From Diphasiastrum complanatum (lineage: Eukaryota > Streptophyta > Lycopodiopsida > Lycopodiales > Lycopodiaceae): 64,000 nucleotides of DNA. Position numbers and translations under genes: made by a program. The stretch lies in assembly GCA_029204225.1 (NCBI GenBank), contig CM055097.1, forward strand, positions 59,296,499 through 59,360,498. The letters run 5' to 3'. The notes under the pieces were generated by a model, which ran no database searches, was not told the DNA's origin, and was given only the letters and a program-made list of their open reading frames with translations. Below are positions 1-10,799 of the stretch, one piece after another; positions within the stretch are counted from its first letter, which is position 1; each line of letters starts with the position of its first letter.

Positions 1-1123
1 AGCTGAGAAGGCCATGAATCTGGTAAGACCGCTGCGACCTGTGCAGGCACCTAGAGGGCGTGGCGATCCAGCGAGAGCAGAAAGAAGCAGGAGACGAGAA
101 AACGAAGAAGAAGAAGGAGAAATGGCGCCGATGGGAGAAGAGAAGAAGGAAAGGTGCGGGCGAAATGGCAAACGGAGCAATGCTTGCGACACTAGCCTGC
201 TGCTGCTCGCCATGGCCCCCCTTTTGCCCTTTCTCCTCGCCCCCATGCACCACCACACTATTACACTCCTTGTTGTTGATTCCCCTTCCCATATTAATGT
301 TCAAGCCAATGGAAACCAGCCACTTGTGAAATATGGGGGTTACAAAACCTTTAGCCATGTGGCATATTGTAAACTGTACATGTGCATGACGTTCTCAGAG
401 ATGCAACGCCCGCTCTAGCCAGAGATGAAGGATTTCACGTCCTCATAGAGCAGTCTCATGTATTTCCTTCTACCGCGACCCACTCTCCCCGCAGGCATGT
501 TGACATTGTCCTCTCTTGGGATAGGCTTCGTACTTCGGCAGTGCTGTTGTTGTTGATCCCACGTGTGGTGTGACCTACTGCCTCGCTATGCCTTCCCACC
601 AAGAGAAGCGGCAGGTGTGGCAGCACAAGAGAAGAAAAAAAACTACTCCAACAGACACCCCACTGATGCTTTCCTTCCCCTGGCAATTGAGGCTTATGGC
701 GACGCTTTGAGGATTTTCTTCGCATGTGTTCTCATCAAGCGGCTGAGCGTCAAGGTATTCCTGGTTCTATTCTCCTGGCTTCTTTCAAGCAACGTATTTC
801 CATTGCCCTACAACGTGTACAGGCCCTATCAATCATGCAATGAGCGACGGTGGCTGGGTCTGCTACATCTCATCTCCCTTCATTAGCCAACTCACCACCT
901 CTTCACTTTTCTGATCTGCTGCAATCAGTTGGCAGACTCCCACTGACATCATCATAGTTTATGCACTTTTATTTTTTATGCAAGGATCTGAATTAATCTT
1001 AGCTTTACTGCAAGCTTCGCTCTTGTTTGAACTTACTTTTGTTTAAACTTCCCCTTCGGGGTGTATATATCTTTTTCATCAATGTCCCTACTAGTTTTTT
1101 CTATGAATAAATGCACCAGGGTA
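1..1123. other. Unassigned DNA at the left edge
   Basis: I find no protein family, LTR or RNA signature here. Reading frames of up to 134 codons exist on the plus strand but show only low-complexity Arg/Glu-rich or hydrophobic runs. The stretch could be promoter or 5' UTR of the ANKRD13-like source sequence that follows, because a pyrimidine-rich leader (CTT/CT) directly precedes that pseudogene, but this is inference. Confidence 0.4.
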
Positions 1124-1149
1124 TTTCTTCTTCTTCTTCTTCTTCTTCT

Positions 1150-1196
<47 letters not shown>
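1124..1196. repeat. Compound (CTT)n-(CT)n microsatellite
   Basis: About ten CTT units run without a break into about twenty CT units. The tract lies about 60 bp before the first ATG of the ANKRD13-like pseudogene, the usual place of CT-rich 5' UTR tracts in plant genes. Confidence 0.95.
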
Positions 1197-1198
<2 letters not shown>

Positions 1199-1256
1199 GC
1201 AGCATCCCATGTTGTCATCATCTGAAAAAATACAATAGTAGTAGGGTAGCAGGATC

Positions 1257-1929
1257 ATGTCTTCTCGAAAGGACAACAAGTCACTAATTGCCGGTGGAAA
1301 TGCACCAGGGCTGCAACTTCAGCTTGAACAAGGTGTTGAAAGTGCGTACCATAGTAGATCGAAAATGTTTGAGAAGACTGAAGAATGTGCCGAGTTTGAT
1401 TATCGAAGAGAGTTGGTAAGAGGAATGGCGCATATGTCATCAGAACATATCTCAAAGTATGGCCACAACCCTGTGCACATGGCAATAGTGTGCGGCGATC
1501 ATTCATCTCTTCATCGCATTCTCGAGGGACTACCTTGCCAAGGCCGGGGAAGTGCACACAAAGATGGAATCCATTCGAGCAGAGTAGCAAGCAAATGCAA
1601 TTGCGGCTATATTAGATCGTCACAACGTGCTGACATGAGACCGTCCTACATCTCGTTGTGCAGCTTCACGATGGTGTTGTTGTAGAACGGGGCACCAACC
1701 TTAGAGCATATATGACTCTTGCAGACTTTGATGTTTTAGGATACATTGCTCAGATCATAGCTTCTTGCTCTCGGGAGAGGGCACAAAAGATGGCAAACTA
1801 TCTCCATATTTAGTTTGTGTTTTAAGCCACAAAACTAAGGAGGTGATGGATAAAGGAGCGGAATTGCATCGCTCAAAGGCAAAAGTTGCTCTGGAAGTGG
1901 CTGCCATGTCTGAAACCAGCATGTATCAG
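1257..1929 (+). pseudogene. ANKRD13-like ankyrin repeat protein, broken intronless copy
   Basis: The plus strand resembles plant ANKRD13-type proteins (ankyrin repeats followed by a GPCR-chaperone domain). At about 1423-1530 one frame reads SKYGHNPVHMAIVCGDH, matching the first ankyrin repeat. The match then continues one frame over (HTKMESIRAE, stop, NAIAAILDRHNV), shifts again (LHLVVQLHDG), and at about 1688 jumps into the GPCR-chaperone region (RGTNLRAYMTLADFD), so a central block is missing. The final part (SHKTKEVMDKGAELHR, then AAMSETSMYQ) lies at 1826-1929. There are at least two frameshifts, two in-frame stops and one internal deletion, and no splice signals are needed to join the parts. 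The match ends at the base where the Copia LTR begins. Family assignment is from remembered motifs; the pseudogene call is firm. Confidence 0.75.
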
Positions 1930-2712
1930 TTAGAATTAAAGTAGAATCACTGTGCTACTGTATTGCGGGCCCTATCAGTCGATAAAGATCAGTTGGCCTC
2001 GCTACGAGGCAAGTCGACGGGACACGCGTCCCGCCAACGGCAACTTGGGTCATGCATGGGTTGCCTGAGTGGGTTCCACATAATTTTAGCACCCTGACGC
2101 GCCAGGGTGTGCCAGCCAAGGGCTGGCCAAAAAGGCGCAGGCGGGCGCGCCAGGGGGCAGGCAGCGCCCAGGTGGCGTCGGGCAACGCCCGTGGCACCAG
2201 GGTGGGCGCCAGCGCCAAGCGGGTGGCGCTGAATAGGCAGCGCGCAGGTGTGGGTGGCGTCGGGCAAGCAGCGCCCAGGTGGCGCCAAACAGAGGCACCA
2301 GCGCCAGGTGTGGATGGCGTCGGGCAGGCAGGCCCAGGTGGCACCGGGAACCGGGCAGGTGGCACTGGGCGGCTTCACACCCACCTGCACACATGTGAGT
2401 AAGCATGTGGGTTCAATTATATATAGGTACCGGTTTATCTCAGAGATTTGCTTATGGGATAAACCCTGGTGCCTGACACATGGCACCAGGGCAACCAGTT
2501 ATTAAAATAAAAAGAAAAAACTCCATGCCTGGCCCACCCTGACGCGTGCCAGCACCCGTCAAGGTGCTAAAAATAAGAGGAGTGAACAACTATATGTACA
2601 GTGTAATTTCATTTTGAGAAATACAGTTGCTATGTGAGCTTGCTGTGGAGAGTGATTTATGTCTGTGTTACTGTGTAGCATGATCAGTGTTCCTATTAGA
2701 AGCAAATTCTAA
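1930..2712 (+). repeat. Copia-1 left LTR, with an internal 508 bp insertion
   Basis: The same sequence occurs inverted at 7104-7366, which fixes both ends. It starts TTAGAATT and ends AATTCTAA, an 8 bp inverted terminus instead of the usual TG...CA. A primer-binding site follows directly. Without the insertion at 2072-2579 the LTR is about 270 bp, close to the 263 bp of the inverted copy. Confidence 0.85.
2072..2579. mobile_element. GC-rich 508 bp insertion inside the Copia-1 LTR
   Basis: The inverted LTR copy at 7104-7366 lacks this block, so the empty site is visible. GAGTG occurs at 2067-2071 and again at 2580-2584 and only once in the empty site: a 5 bp target duplication. Inside are reiterated motifs of the type CAGGTGGCG and CGGGCA, TTTTAGCACC near the left end and its complement GGTGCTAAAA near the right end, and a perfect hairpin (CCCTGGTGCC / GGCACCAGGG) at about 2465-2492. 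No coding capacity is convincing. The element class is unknown to me; the 5 bp duplication and lack of TG...CA ends fit no single class well. Confidence 0.75.
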
Positions 2713-2714
2713 GT

Positions 2715-2726
2715 TGGTATCAGAGC
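2715..2726 (+). other. Copia-1 primer-binding site
   Basis: TGGTATCAGAGC directly after the LTR is the plant Copia primer site complementary to the 3' end of initiator tRNA-Met. Confidence 0.9.
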
Positions 2727-3304
2727 CGTACGAGGAGTGTACACAGTCCAGCATCGTCGTTGAAGAGAGCTTCGGGAGAATAGTCTTCTGAGAGTTCGGG
2801 GTTTACGGCGGGTTGAAGACGGTAGAGCCATTGGATGATGAGAGAAGGGGTCTGAAGGGTGTTGAAAAGCAGTTTAAGCTTCAACTTCATTAAAAATATT
2901 CACTTTAAAAGTTGAGTTGGGTCCAAATTCGCGGAAGGTTGAAGTCTCTTCAAACTGAAGAAATAGTTCAAAAAGTGAAAAAGCCCTTAATTTTGTCTCC
3001 TTTATCCATTTTAACCCAAACGAAGGGCTACAAACTCCAAACGAAGGGCACCCGGACTGTTCCTGCAAATACGGTACAACAAAACAGAGTGATTGTAGTG
3101 GAGAAAGTGTTCGAAGTGCGCCAAAAGTGATTTCACCATTCCATTGGGCACATAGTTGGGAGTTGACGACTGAGCGCATTTCTGAAGGTGACGTCGATTT
3201 GGCTGTCAATTTGGTGGAAAAGTGACGAGTGGCCTGGAAAAAGTGTTGGTCATTATTTTCAACTTTTGATATCACAGTTGGCTTCGGCATACTGCTTTTA
3301 GCCT
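2727..3304 (+). other. Copia-1 untranslated leader
   Basis: This sequence lies between primer site and gag. No reading frame here matches a known family; it is the normal position of the packaging leader. Confidence 0.6.
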
Positions 3305-4620
3305 ATGGTAGGAATTTCAAGCAGTTTTGTGATGACAAACATGGGAGAGTCCATTTTGAGTGAAAGTAGCAAATTGGATGGGATTTCCAACTATGTAGTG
3401 TGGAAATTCAAAATGAAAAACATACTGATGGAGAAAGACGCGTGGGAAGTCATCAGAGGTGATGAGAGAAGACCGCCAAATGAAGCGGACATCAAAGTGT
3501 TCGACAAGAAGATGAGGAAAGCTTTGACCTCCATTAACTTGTTAGTGAAGGATCACATCATTACCCACATTTGTGATGCTGTTACACCCAGACAGGCATG
3601 GGATGTGCTAAAGGATAGTTCGAGACATCAAATCTGTCAAGAATCATGTTTCTGAAGTCAAAACTAAATAGTGCCCGCATGGAACAAAGAGAGTACATTC
3701 AGACTTATATGACCAAAATTAAGACAATGAGGGATGAACTACATTCTATTGGTGAGCGCATACATGATGTGGAGCTGGTGCACACTGCATTGTGCAGCAT
3801 TGCAGAACCCTATCAGATGTTTGTGAGCAGAATAGCATCAAGAGAAAGATTGTCAACCTTTGACGAGCTCATAGGAATCTTGATGCAGGAAGAGCAACGG
3901 CGAGAAATGGTGAAAGCTAGACATCAAAATACTGACGATCAGGCGCTTGCGACACGCCAAAAACAAGACAAGGGCAAGGGCAAGAAGAAGTCTAAACAAC
4001 AATTTGCCAAGACGCAGGAGGATGAGGGATCTTCTAGTAAGACCAAAAAGAAAGGCAAATGTTTCCATTGCGGTAAAAAGGGCCATTGGAAGAGTGAATG
4101 TTGGAAATTCCTGGCGGAACAAGGCAAGGGAAAACCAAAGCAAACATATAACCTTGTCGATGAGGGTGAGATTGAAGACTCTGACATCTTCATATCTGCA
4201 TTATCATCTAATCAAGATGATCAAGCGTGGTATATTGACTCGGGAGCCACAAGACACATGACATGTAACAAATATTGGTTCAGTAGCTTGAAAGTGTTGG
4301 ATAATGGAACGTCCGTTTCACAAGCAAATGGTGATGTGTGCAAGATCAAGGGGATAGGCACCGTTTCAATCCAACTACCTAATGACAAAAGCAAGATGAT
4401 CAGGGAGGTACTTTACGTACCAGGTTTGAAGAAAAATCTATTTTGTGTTGGAGTCATTATTGATCAAAAGTTGAAAGTAGATTTTGCCCATGATCGTTGC
4501 TTTGTGAAGGATATGAACCAAAAGTTCAAAGTTATTGCAGATGGAGTAAGGGAGCCCAATACTAAATTGTACAAGTTGAATGCTACAACAAAGATCAACA
4601 AGAGAAAAGACACAACCTGA
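3305..4620 (+). pseudogene. Copia-1 gag and protease, frameshifted
   Basis: The first frame (3305-3655; a likely true start is the ATG at 3332) has the Copia gag N-terminal fold signature (SKLDGISNYVVWKFKM). A frameshift near 3630-3646 moves gag into the frame of 3646-4620, which carries a Lys-rich linker, one CCHC zinc knuckle (CFHCGKKGHWKSEC, about 4060-4100) and the aspartic protease motif AWYIDSGATRHMT at about 4225-4260. After the protease, VLYVPGLKKNLFCVG is typical of Copia. A stop at 4618-4620 and loss of the whole integrase follow. Gag would form the particle and protease would cleave the polyprotein; this copy is dead. Confidence 0.9.
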
Positions 4621-4680
4621 AAGGTATGAAGCAAATCATGCTCTCTTACCTATAGTTACTCAAAACAAATAACCTTCAAT

Positions 4681-5478
4681 TTATGGTGAAGCGAAAGATG
4701 ATGACATTTGGGTCAAGGCCATGGGAGAGGAGATGGAGTCAATTGCTAAGCACAGCACATGGAACTTAGTAGAACCACCAGTTGGCAAAAAATCCATTGG
4801 TTGCAAATGGGTATACAGGATTAAGTACCATGCAAATGGAAGTATAGCAAAGCACAAGGCAAGATTGGTGATCAAAGGGTATGCACAAAGTAAAGGCATC
4901 AACTATGATGAGACCTTTGTGCCGGTATGTAAGTGGAATACTCTATGTCTACTTGTTGCTTTAGCTTCACATTTTGGTTGGCCTTTGCATCGGATGGATG
5001 TGAAATTTGCTTTTCTAAATGGTGAGTTAGAAGAAAGATGTTCATGGATCAACCTGAAGGCTAAAGGACAGGAGAATAAAGTATGTCGTTTGAAGAAAGT
5101 GTTTTATGGTCTTAAACAGACACCACATGCGTGGTATAGCAAGATTGATGCCTACTTTTGTTCAAAGGAGGTGGTGAGAACACACTCTGATCCAAATCTG
5201 TATGTCTTATGCTTTGATGGTATGGTTTCTTTGATTGCTCTATATGTTGATGACTTGATTATTACGGGTAATAATCAAGAGATGATAGACATGATCAAGA
5301 AAGACCTCATGGAATAATTTGAGATGACAGATCTCAGCCTGATGCATTGTTGCCTTGGAGCAAAGGTGTGGCAAAAAGGACACGAAGTGGGTTAACACAG
5401 GTGAAGTATGTCAAAGAGTTGTTGCACAGATTTAGGTTGCAAGATTGCAAACCAATGAATATTCCTATGTATGCAAGA
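4681..5478 (+). pseudogene. Copia-1 reverse transcriptase fragment
   Basis: The frame 4721-5317 contains the conserved Copia RT segments SIGCKWVYRIKYH, FLNGELEE, FYGLKQTPHAWYSKID and the catalytic LYVDDLIITG (YVDD at about 5240-5255). It follows the protease with no integrase between, so about 1 kb has been deleted. A stop near 5317 and frame changes lead into LTQVKYVKELLHRF near 5394-5440, the end of the RT region. RNase H and the right LTR of this copy are missing. Confidence 0.88.
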
Positions 5479-6040
5479 CAATGACAACAACCTGATCGTT
5501 TTGTCCCTCAGGCATTCATCAGTCGTGATGAACCTGCCACTGTTGCAGAAGCACTGTCAATGCCTAATGCAGACGAATGGAAAGCTGCCATGGATGTTGA
5601 GTACCATTCCTTGATGAAGAACAAGACTTGGAGTCTGTTAGTCCTCATGTAGGTATTAAACCTATTGACTCTAAATGGATCTTCAAGCTAAAGCTTAAGC
5701 CAGATGGATCAATATCCAAATGGAAAGCACAATTACTGGTTGAAGGATTTGAGCAAGTTTATGGAATAGATTCCATTGACACCTTCAGTCGCATCAATCT
5801 ATTCGCACCTTATTGGCTATAGCTACTATAGAAGATATGGACATCTAGACATCATTCTTTCACGCATATATACATGAGACATATTCATTTATCAACCAGA
5901 AGGTTAGTCTTTCAAGGCAAATAACATTTAGTATTAAAATTGCATAAGCTATTATATGGTCTTAAGCAAGCTCCCAAGGCCTGATATGATAGACTCAATC
6001 GCTTCTTGTTGCAGCATAATTTTACTTCTTGCTCCGGAAT
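5479..6040 (+). pseudogene. Second Copia RT fragment, heavily decayed
   Basis: A different Copia lineage starts at a junction near 5480. EALSMPNADEWKAAMDVEY and the following KNKTW are the start of Copia RT, 5628-5822 reads KPIDSKWIFKLKLKPDGS in a shifted frame, and LLYGLKQAPKA occurs near 5950-5985. Several stops and frameshifts interrupt it, and the catalytic YVDD part is absent. Confidence 0.8.
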
Positions 6041-6079
6041 CTCTAACCTTTGTCAGCTTCAGGGCCATTATAAGCAAAT

Positions 6080-6628
6080 AAGTGTTTTGCGACACTTGTG
6101 TTAACTCAGTTTTTAAGTTGTTTCAGACACTTCCAGAAATGCGACAATGCTTCGCATAAAGTGAGAAAAAGACGACACTCTACATAAATACACAAGATTT
6201 CAAGTACAAACTGTCTATGTCTTCACGCTCCAATAATGATTGTTCTGATTAGTTAGTTAATCAGCTGTTAAGCGATCTCCACCCTCCAATAATAATTGTT
6301 CTAATTGGTCAGTCAAAATAATCAGCGATTAAGCAATCTTGTAAATGTCAAGAAAAAATACTGCAAGATCTTCTAGTTGTTATATAAATAAATGAGTGAT
6401 TGAAGAGAGATAGATATTCAAAAAGGTTGATTCGTCAGATCATACATGAGATATACGGAGATCTACGACCAAAATTGGTCATTTAGTAGCTGACTCCTCA
6501 GAGTTAGTGATCATAGAGAGAGAGAGAGAGTAAATATGCAATAACTATTGTCTTGTTTCTGTTAGTAGGATCACGCGATTATCAGCACTATTGCTTTGTG
6601 GTCTGATCGCTGTTTTTACAACACTAAT
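6080..6628 (+). repeat. Candidate Copia LTR
   Basis: The tract could start at TGTTTTGCGACAC and end in TTTTTACAACA. It contains a plausible TATA box (TATATAAATAAATGAG near 6380) and a short GA run near 6515-6530. No second copy lies in the window, so the edges are a guess. Confidence 0.35.
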
Positions 6629-7103
6629 ATACAGATTCACTTTGTTCCATTTTCTTACATTCTTGTTGAATGTTAAGTAACTCTTACTCTTCTTCCGCAA
6701 TATCACAGACAAGAAAATGTATGGCTGTCCCCGACGCCTAATTGTAATTACATTCCTTTACATCAGAATATCAGAGTCAGTGAATTGCATGGCTATCTTA
6801 GACGCCTAATAGTTTTCGCAATTTATTTGAGTGGTTGTCTAAGACACCCATACCGATACTCTCATCAGAGCAGCTCATTAATATCCATTCTCCAAGTAGT
6901 TTGAGATCCTTTAATAAGAATTTATTTTATCAATTGGCATATCCAAGGCAACTCACACTCTTCTACATCAAAGACTCACTATAACATGGTGCATTCATAC
7001 ATTTTAGACTTCCATTGGCCAACCATCTCAGTTCTTCATTGCCTTCTCCAATTCAAGTTGGCAATAAGCTCTGTCCATGTACATCCACATCTGATCGATA
7101 CAC
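6629..7103. other. Unassigned DNA with a short reiterated motif
   Basis: A motif like ATGGCTGTCCCCGACGCC occurs three times in degenerate form near 6720, 6788 and 6830. No coding match is seen. The part next to 7103 may be host DNA or an older element into which Copia-A inserted. Confidence 0.4.
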
Positions 7104-7366
7104 TTAGAATTTGCTTCTAATAGGAACACAAATCATGCTACACAATAACACATACAGAAAACACTCTCCACAGCAAGCTCACATAGCAACTGCAAAATTA
7201 AATTACACTGTACATATAGTTGTTCACTCAGGCAACTCATGCATGACCCAGGTTGCCATTGGCGGGACGCGTGTCCCGTCGACTTGCCTCGTAGTGAGGC
7301 CAATTGATCCTTATCGACTGATAGGGCCCACAGTACAGTAACACAATAAATCTAATTTGATTCTAA
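7104..7366 (-). repeat. Copia-A right (3') LTR
   Basis: This is the inverted relative of the LTR at 1930-2712, without its 508 bp insertion. On the minus strand it starts TTAGAATC and ends AATTCTAA. A purine-rich tract (AAGGGAGCGAG) precedes it, so it is the 3' LTR of a minus-strand element. Confidence 0.85.
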
Positions 7367-7752
7367 CTCGCTCCCTTAAAGTAGAGTCTATTTTTTATAC
7401 AATCATATACATAGCTTTTAAAGTCAACAAACTTTAAGTACAAAAACCTTTTATCTAAGCTTATCAAACTTTTCTCCAGCAAGTGGCTTAGTGAAAATAT
7501 CAGCTAGTTGTTCTTCCGTACTACAATGAATATCATAAATTTCACGACTCAAGAGCCTCTCACGTATAAAGTGATACTGAATCTCAATGTGTTTGGTTCT
7601 CACATGGAACACTGGATTCTTTGCTAGCTGAATGCTAGTCTAACTGTCGCTACGTAACATCGTGGGATTTTTCTGCTTCATGCCAACTTCTTCCAAGATT
7701 TGTTTAAACCATATAGCTTCTTGTGTTGCACTACACATTGTCTTAACGCATT
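7367..7752 (-). pseudogene. Copia-A RNase H, C-terminal part
   Basis: The minus strand reads AIWFKQILEEVGMKQ, a stop, then NPVFHVRTKHIEIQYHFIRE and EEQLADIFTKPLAGEKFD, the standard end of Copia RNase H. It is directly followed by the polypurine tract and 3' LTR. The N-terminal half of the domain and all of RT are missing on this strand. Confidence 0.88.
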
Positions 7753-8142
7753 TTGCGTTATGTAAAAGGCACTTCAGATTATGGCTTGATTTACAGGAAG
7801 CATGAGGGTTTACTTGTGTTGTGTGGCTATGTGGATGCGGATTGGGGAGGTGACTATGATGATCGTAAATCCACCACAAGGTATGTATTCCAGCTTTATG
7901 ACAGTTGTTTTTTTTGGTCTAGTAAAAAGCAAAGTACGATTGCTCTATCCACCACAAAAGCAGTGCTTGAGTGGATTTTTCTCCTGGGTGAATGACTGGG
8001 ATAGCTTCAGCTTGTGGTTGAACAATTGTGGGTCTAGGCCCATCGATGGTAAATGGAGTTGTTGGGACAAACTCTTGCATTGGCTGCTTCAGCTTAAAAT
8101 CATGAAATTTGTCTTCAAGAAAGACAATGTCGTGGCTGACTG
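7753..8142 (+). pseudogene. Copia RNase H N-terminal piece in inverted orientation
   Basis: Here the coding strand flips. Plus-strand YVKGTSDYGLIYRKHEG, GYVDADWGGDYDDRKSTT and SSKKQSTIALSTTKA are the first half of Copia RNase H, and KKDNVVAD near 8120-8140 matches the DNVAD segment of its end. It sits between two minus-strand parts of Copia-A, so it is either an inversion with deletion or a fragment of another Copia that replaced the RT region. Confidence 0.8.
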
Positions 8143-8571
8143 AAATCTAACATGTCTCAATATCATAAATGCGATAAGCCTTGTGAGACATTGAATAGCC
8201 GATAAAAATATATTTACAGCTTGCTGGATCTAACTTCTTTTTCAGATCAGACAAAATTTGATCATAGCAGAGACATCCAAATACACACAAGTGTTTCAGA
8301 TTTGGTTTGTAGCCGTAGTAGGCTTTAAATGGTGTCTTGGAGTCCAATGCCTTCATGCTGGAATAATTTTGCAGATAGCAGGCTGTATAAATTGCTTCAG
8401 CCGAATTTTTTTGGATAATTCGGCATTGACAGTTATGGATCATGCAGCTTCCAATAGTGTTCGGTTCTTTCCCTCAACTACGTCATTCTATTGTGGAGTG
8501 TAGCTAGCTGTGAACTGATGGTGCACACCACATGATGATATATAGGAATTCTTTGAAGCAATTGAATACTT
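8143..8571 (-). pseudogene. Copia-A integrase, downstream half
   Basis: The minus strand reads GVHHQFTASYTPQ, a stop, EGKNRTLLEAA, then AIYTACYLQNYSSMKALDSK and YIFIGYSMSHKAYRIYD, which is the end of a Copia integrase. The upstream half lies beyond the 21.9 kb Copia-B insertion, at 30475 and higher; the two halves fit without loss of frame around a near-perfect 5 bp duplication. Confidence 0.88.
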
Positions 8572-9192
8572 TGTTGGATTATTCTCCTTCTTACCAATCG
8601 ACTAATCGGTTTTAATCATTGTTTATCCAGTTCTACGGATTTTCCCGTGTGTTTACATAGTCTGTAGTATTACAAGTGTTTTTACACAGTCTGCAGAATC
8701 ACACGGAGTTTACGACAGTGTCGCCTTTTTCGCCTATCAGGAAGCCATTGAAAAATCTAGCTTCTCCTTTTTTACATTTTTTTGTTTGACAAAAATCTCG
8801 TGTAAAATCACAGTGTTGCATTTTTTGCTTTTTCCAAAGAGCTTCAAATGTTAAGAAAATGACTCTGGCAAAGTGTGGAACAACCCTATATGAGATTTAA
8901 GGGCACCTCCTCCTTTTTTCTTCTTTTTTCGCGAAAAATCCGATAGTGTCACTTGCAACTGTTCTAGTTCATTTTTGCAGAGCTACAATTTTGATTCATT
9001 TATACAAATAGAATATTTACGGCCAATTTCACCACTTATCAACAATCAGTGACAAGGACCGGATGGATGCCAGCAAATCAACAGCCAACTGGCGATCACA
9101 ATTGACGACCTAATCCCTTAGTATAAATAGATGTTCATATTCATACAATTTAGTCATCAAAAGTTAAGATTATCATAAGCATCTGAATAGTT

Positions 9193-9288
<96 letters not shown>

Positions 9289-9803
9289 CCTGCGAGCTTG
9301 AACACTCCTGAGCATTCTAGCTCACTTCTTAGAGTTGTTTTAGAGATTGCTATTGCGCTACTGCTTATCAGCATTGCATTTAATTCAGACTTTCATTTTT
9401 AGCCGCTAAGAGATAGCATAGAGTACGCGACTTCGATCCGAAACTTATTGTACTTACTTACTTCAGTTTTGTTTTGAATCAATACTATCGTTTATTGCGT
9501 TCAGCTTCGTCTCATAATGTATGCGTTTTCTGAAGTTCTTCGTGACTAATTATTTGTCTGATAATTTTCGATGCTTAATTGTTTCGCTACGTAATTGTGA
9601 TTTCTATAAGTTAGTTACTATAAGTTCAATCGTGATTTCTATCACTATTGTCTTGTTTGAAATTGATAGGCGTGGTCATGCATTGGATATATGAAGATAG
9701 TTTATTCCGCCATGCACAAAAAAAATTCTTTCTAGACACATAAATTATTTTCATTTGTTTTCTTTTCGAGCTAGACCTATCCTATGCACACCACTTTTTA
9801 ACA
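8572..9803 (+). repeat. Copia-B left (5') LTR
   Basis: TGTTGG...AACA, 1232 bp, closely similar to 29197-30474. A TATA box (TATAAATAG, near 9121-9129) stands about 70 bp before a roughly 90 bp (CT)n tract, which would therefore be in the transcribed leader. The target site TACTT (8567-8571) precedes it; TGCTT follows the right LTR. Confidence 0.95.
9195..9284. repeat. (CT)45 microsatellite in the Copia-B left LTR
   Basis: Uninterrupted CT dinucleotides. The corresponding tract in the right LTR is about 35 bp longer. Confidence 0.97.
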
Positions 9804-9815
9804 TTATATTAGAGC
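9804..9815 (+). other. Copia-B primer-binding site, degenerate
   Basis: TTATATTAGAGC follows the LTR directly and matches the initiator tRNA-Met site TGGTATCAGAGC at nine of twelve positions. Confidence 0.65.
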
Positions 9816-10024
9816 AATTTCACTACTTTATCTGATTCTAACACGAAAGCTCTAATACTTGATATCTTTCACGATATCGAATTGATATCATACTCTTTAA
9901 TTATTTTCAACCTTTCAGTATCATATAATTGATTCCCTATTGTTGGCTACTACATCTTAGCATCATCGATACAATCGACAGACTAAGTTCCAGATGGATT
10001 CTCAAAGTAAAGTTGGTCTTATCA
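9816..10024 (+). pseudogene. Copia-B leader and first codons of gag
   Basis: An ATG near 9994 opens a short frame (MDSQSKVGL) that looks like a Copia gag start. It is cut at 10024 by the LTR of Gypsy-C. Gag resumes, decayed, right of 25585. Confidence 0.5.
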
Positions 10025-10799
10025 TGTAGTGTAGCCCTCCCGCCTATCAACAAGGGTTAGATCACTGGATAGGTACCTAACTATGCATAGATGCTAAATT
10101 TAGTTAGTTTCCTACTTCCTCCCTAACTCTATTCACCACTAACACTACTCTCCCTTAACTCTACTCCTCTACACTAACATTCATCATGATTTGGGTGAAG
10201 GAAAGGGATAGAAAATGAGAGGAAGAGAGAAGAGAAGAGAGAAAGAGAGAGAGATGAGATGGAGGTTAGCTCAAATGCTCAATGTCATTGCTTATGGAAA
10301 AACCTTAACTAGCACAACCATAAAGCATGGGAAATGAAAATAACAAACAATCACAACAATAGCATAAGCAAGATTGATTAGCAAATGAGGATGCTTGAGC
10401 TCTCAAAATGGTAGAGTCCCCTCCTCTCTATTAAGCATGAAAATAGTGTACAAATGGTGTCTTTTTTTAAAATGGGGAAGGCCCTTGCCCCTCAATCCTA
10501 TTGGCTAATATTCACATTGATCCTATCCATTCATTTTGGACCCAACTTGATCCTAGGGTCCACAAAAAGCACATTGGAAATCACAGGATTCATGTGAGTC
10601 CAAAATTGGACCCAACTCTAAAAAGTAAACTCTAAGTTTAATATTGACTTTGGGCCTCAAGTTTTATTTTAATTACAAAGGGCCCAAGTCTATTATTTTA
10701 TTTACAACTTCACTTGCGTGCTCATTGGGCCATGGGCTTATACACGCAGGATGCCATGCCCTCGCAACACATTTTATTGGATGATTTTATTTATTTACA
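10025..10799 (-). repeat. Gypsy-C 3' LTR
   Basis: On the plus strand it runs TGTAGTGTAG...TTTACA. Its left 540 bp are repeated almost exactly at 19484-20028. On the minus strand a purine-rich tract (TATTGGGGGTA) lies just before it, so it is the 3' LTR of a minus-strand element. A GA-rich patch lies near 10200-10260. Confidence 0.88.

Noticed and set aside
14..886. Small protein genes at the left edge
   Set aside because: The overlapping frames are low-complexity, have no family match and no conserved start context.
1124..1196. CRISPR-like or regulatory array
   Set aside because: The unit is two or three bases; this is a microsatellite. No spaced repeat array of CRISPR type was seen anywhere in the window.
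1033..1279. Arg/Glu- and Lys-rich minus-strand proteins
   Set aside because: They are translations of the CTT/CT microsatellite. The same holds for the RERERE frames at 9150-9374 and 29819-30040.
1955..2505. Overlapping 85-165 codon frames in the GC-rich block
   Set aside because: Several frames are open on both strands only because stop codons are rare in GC-rich repeats; the block is a non-coding insertion in an LTR.
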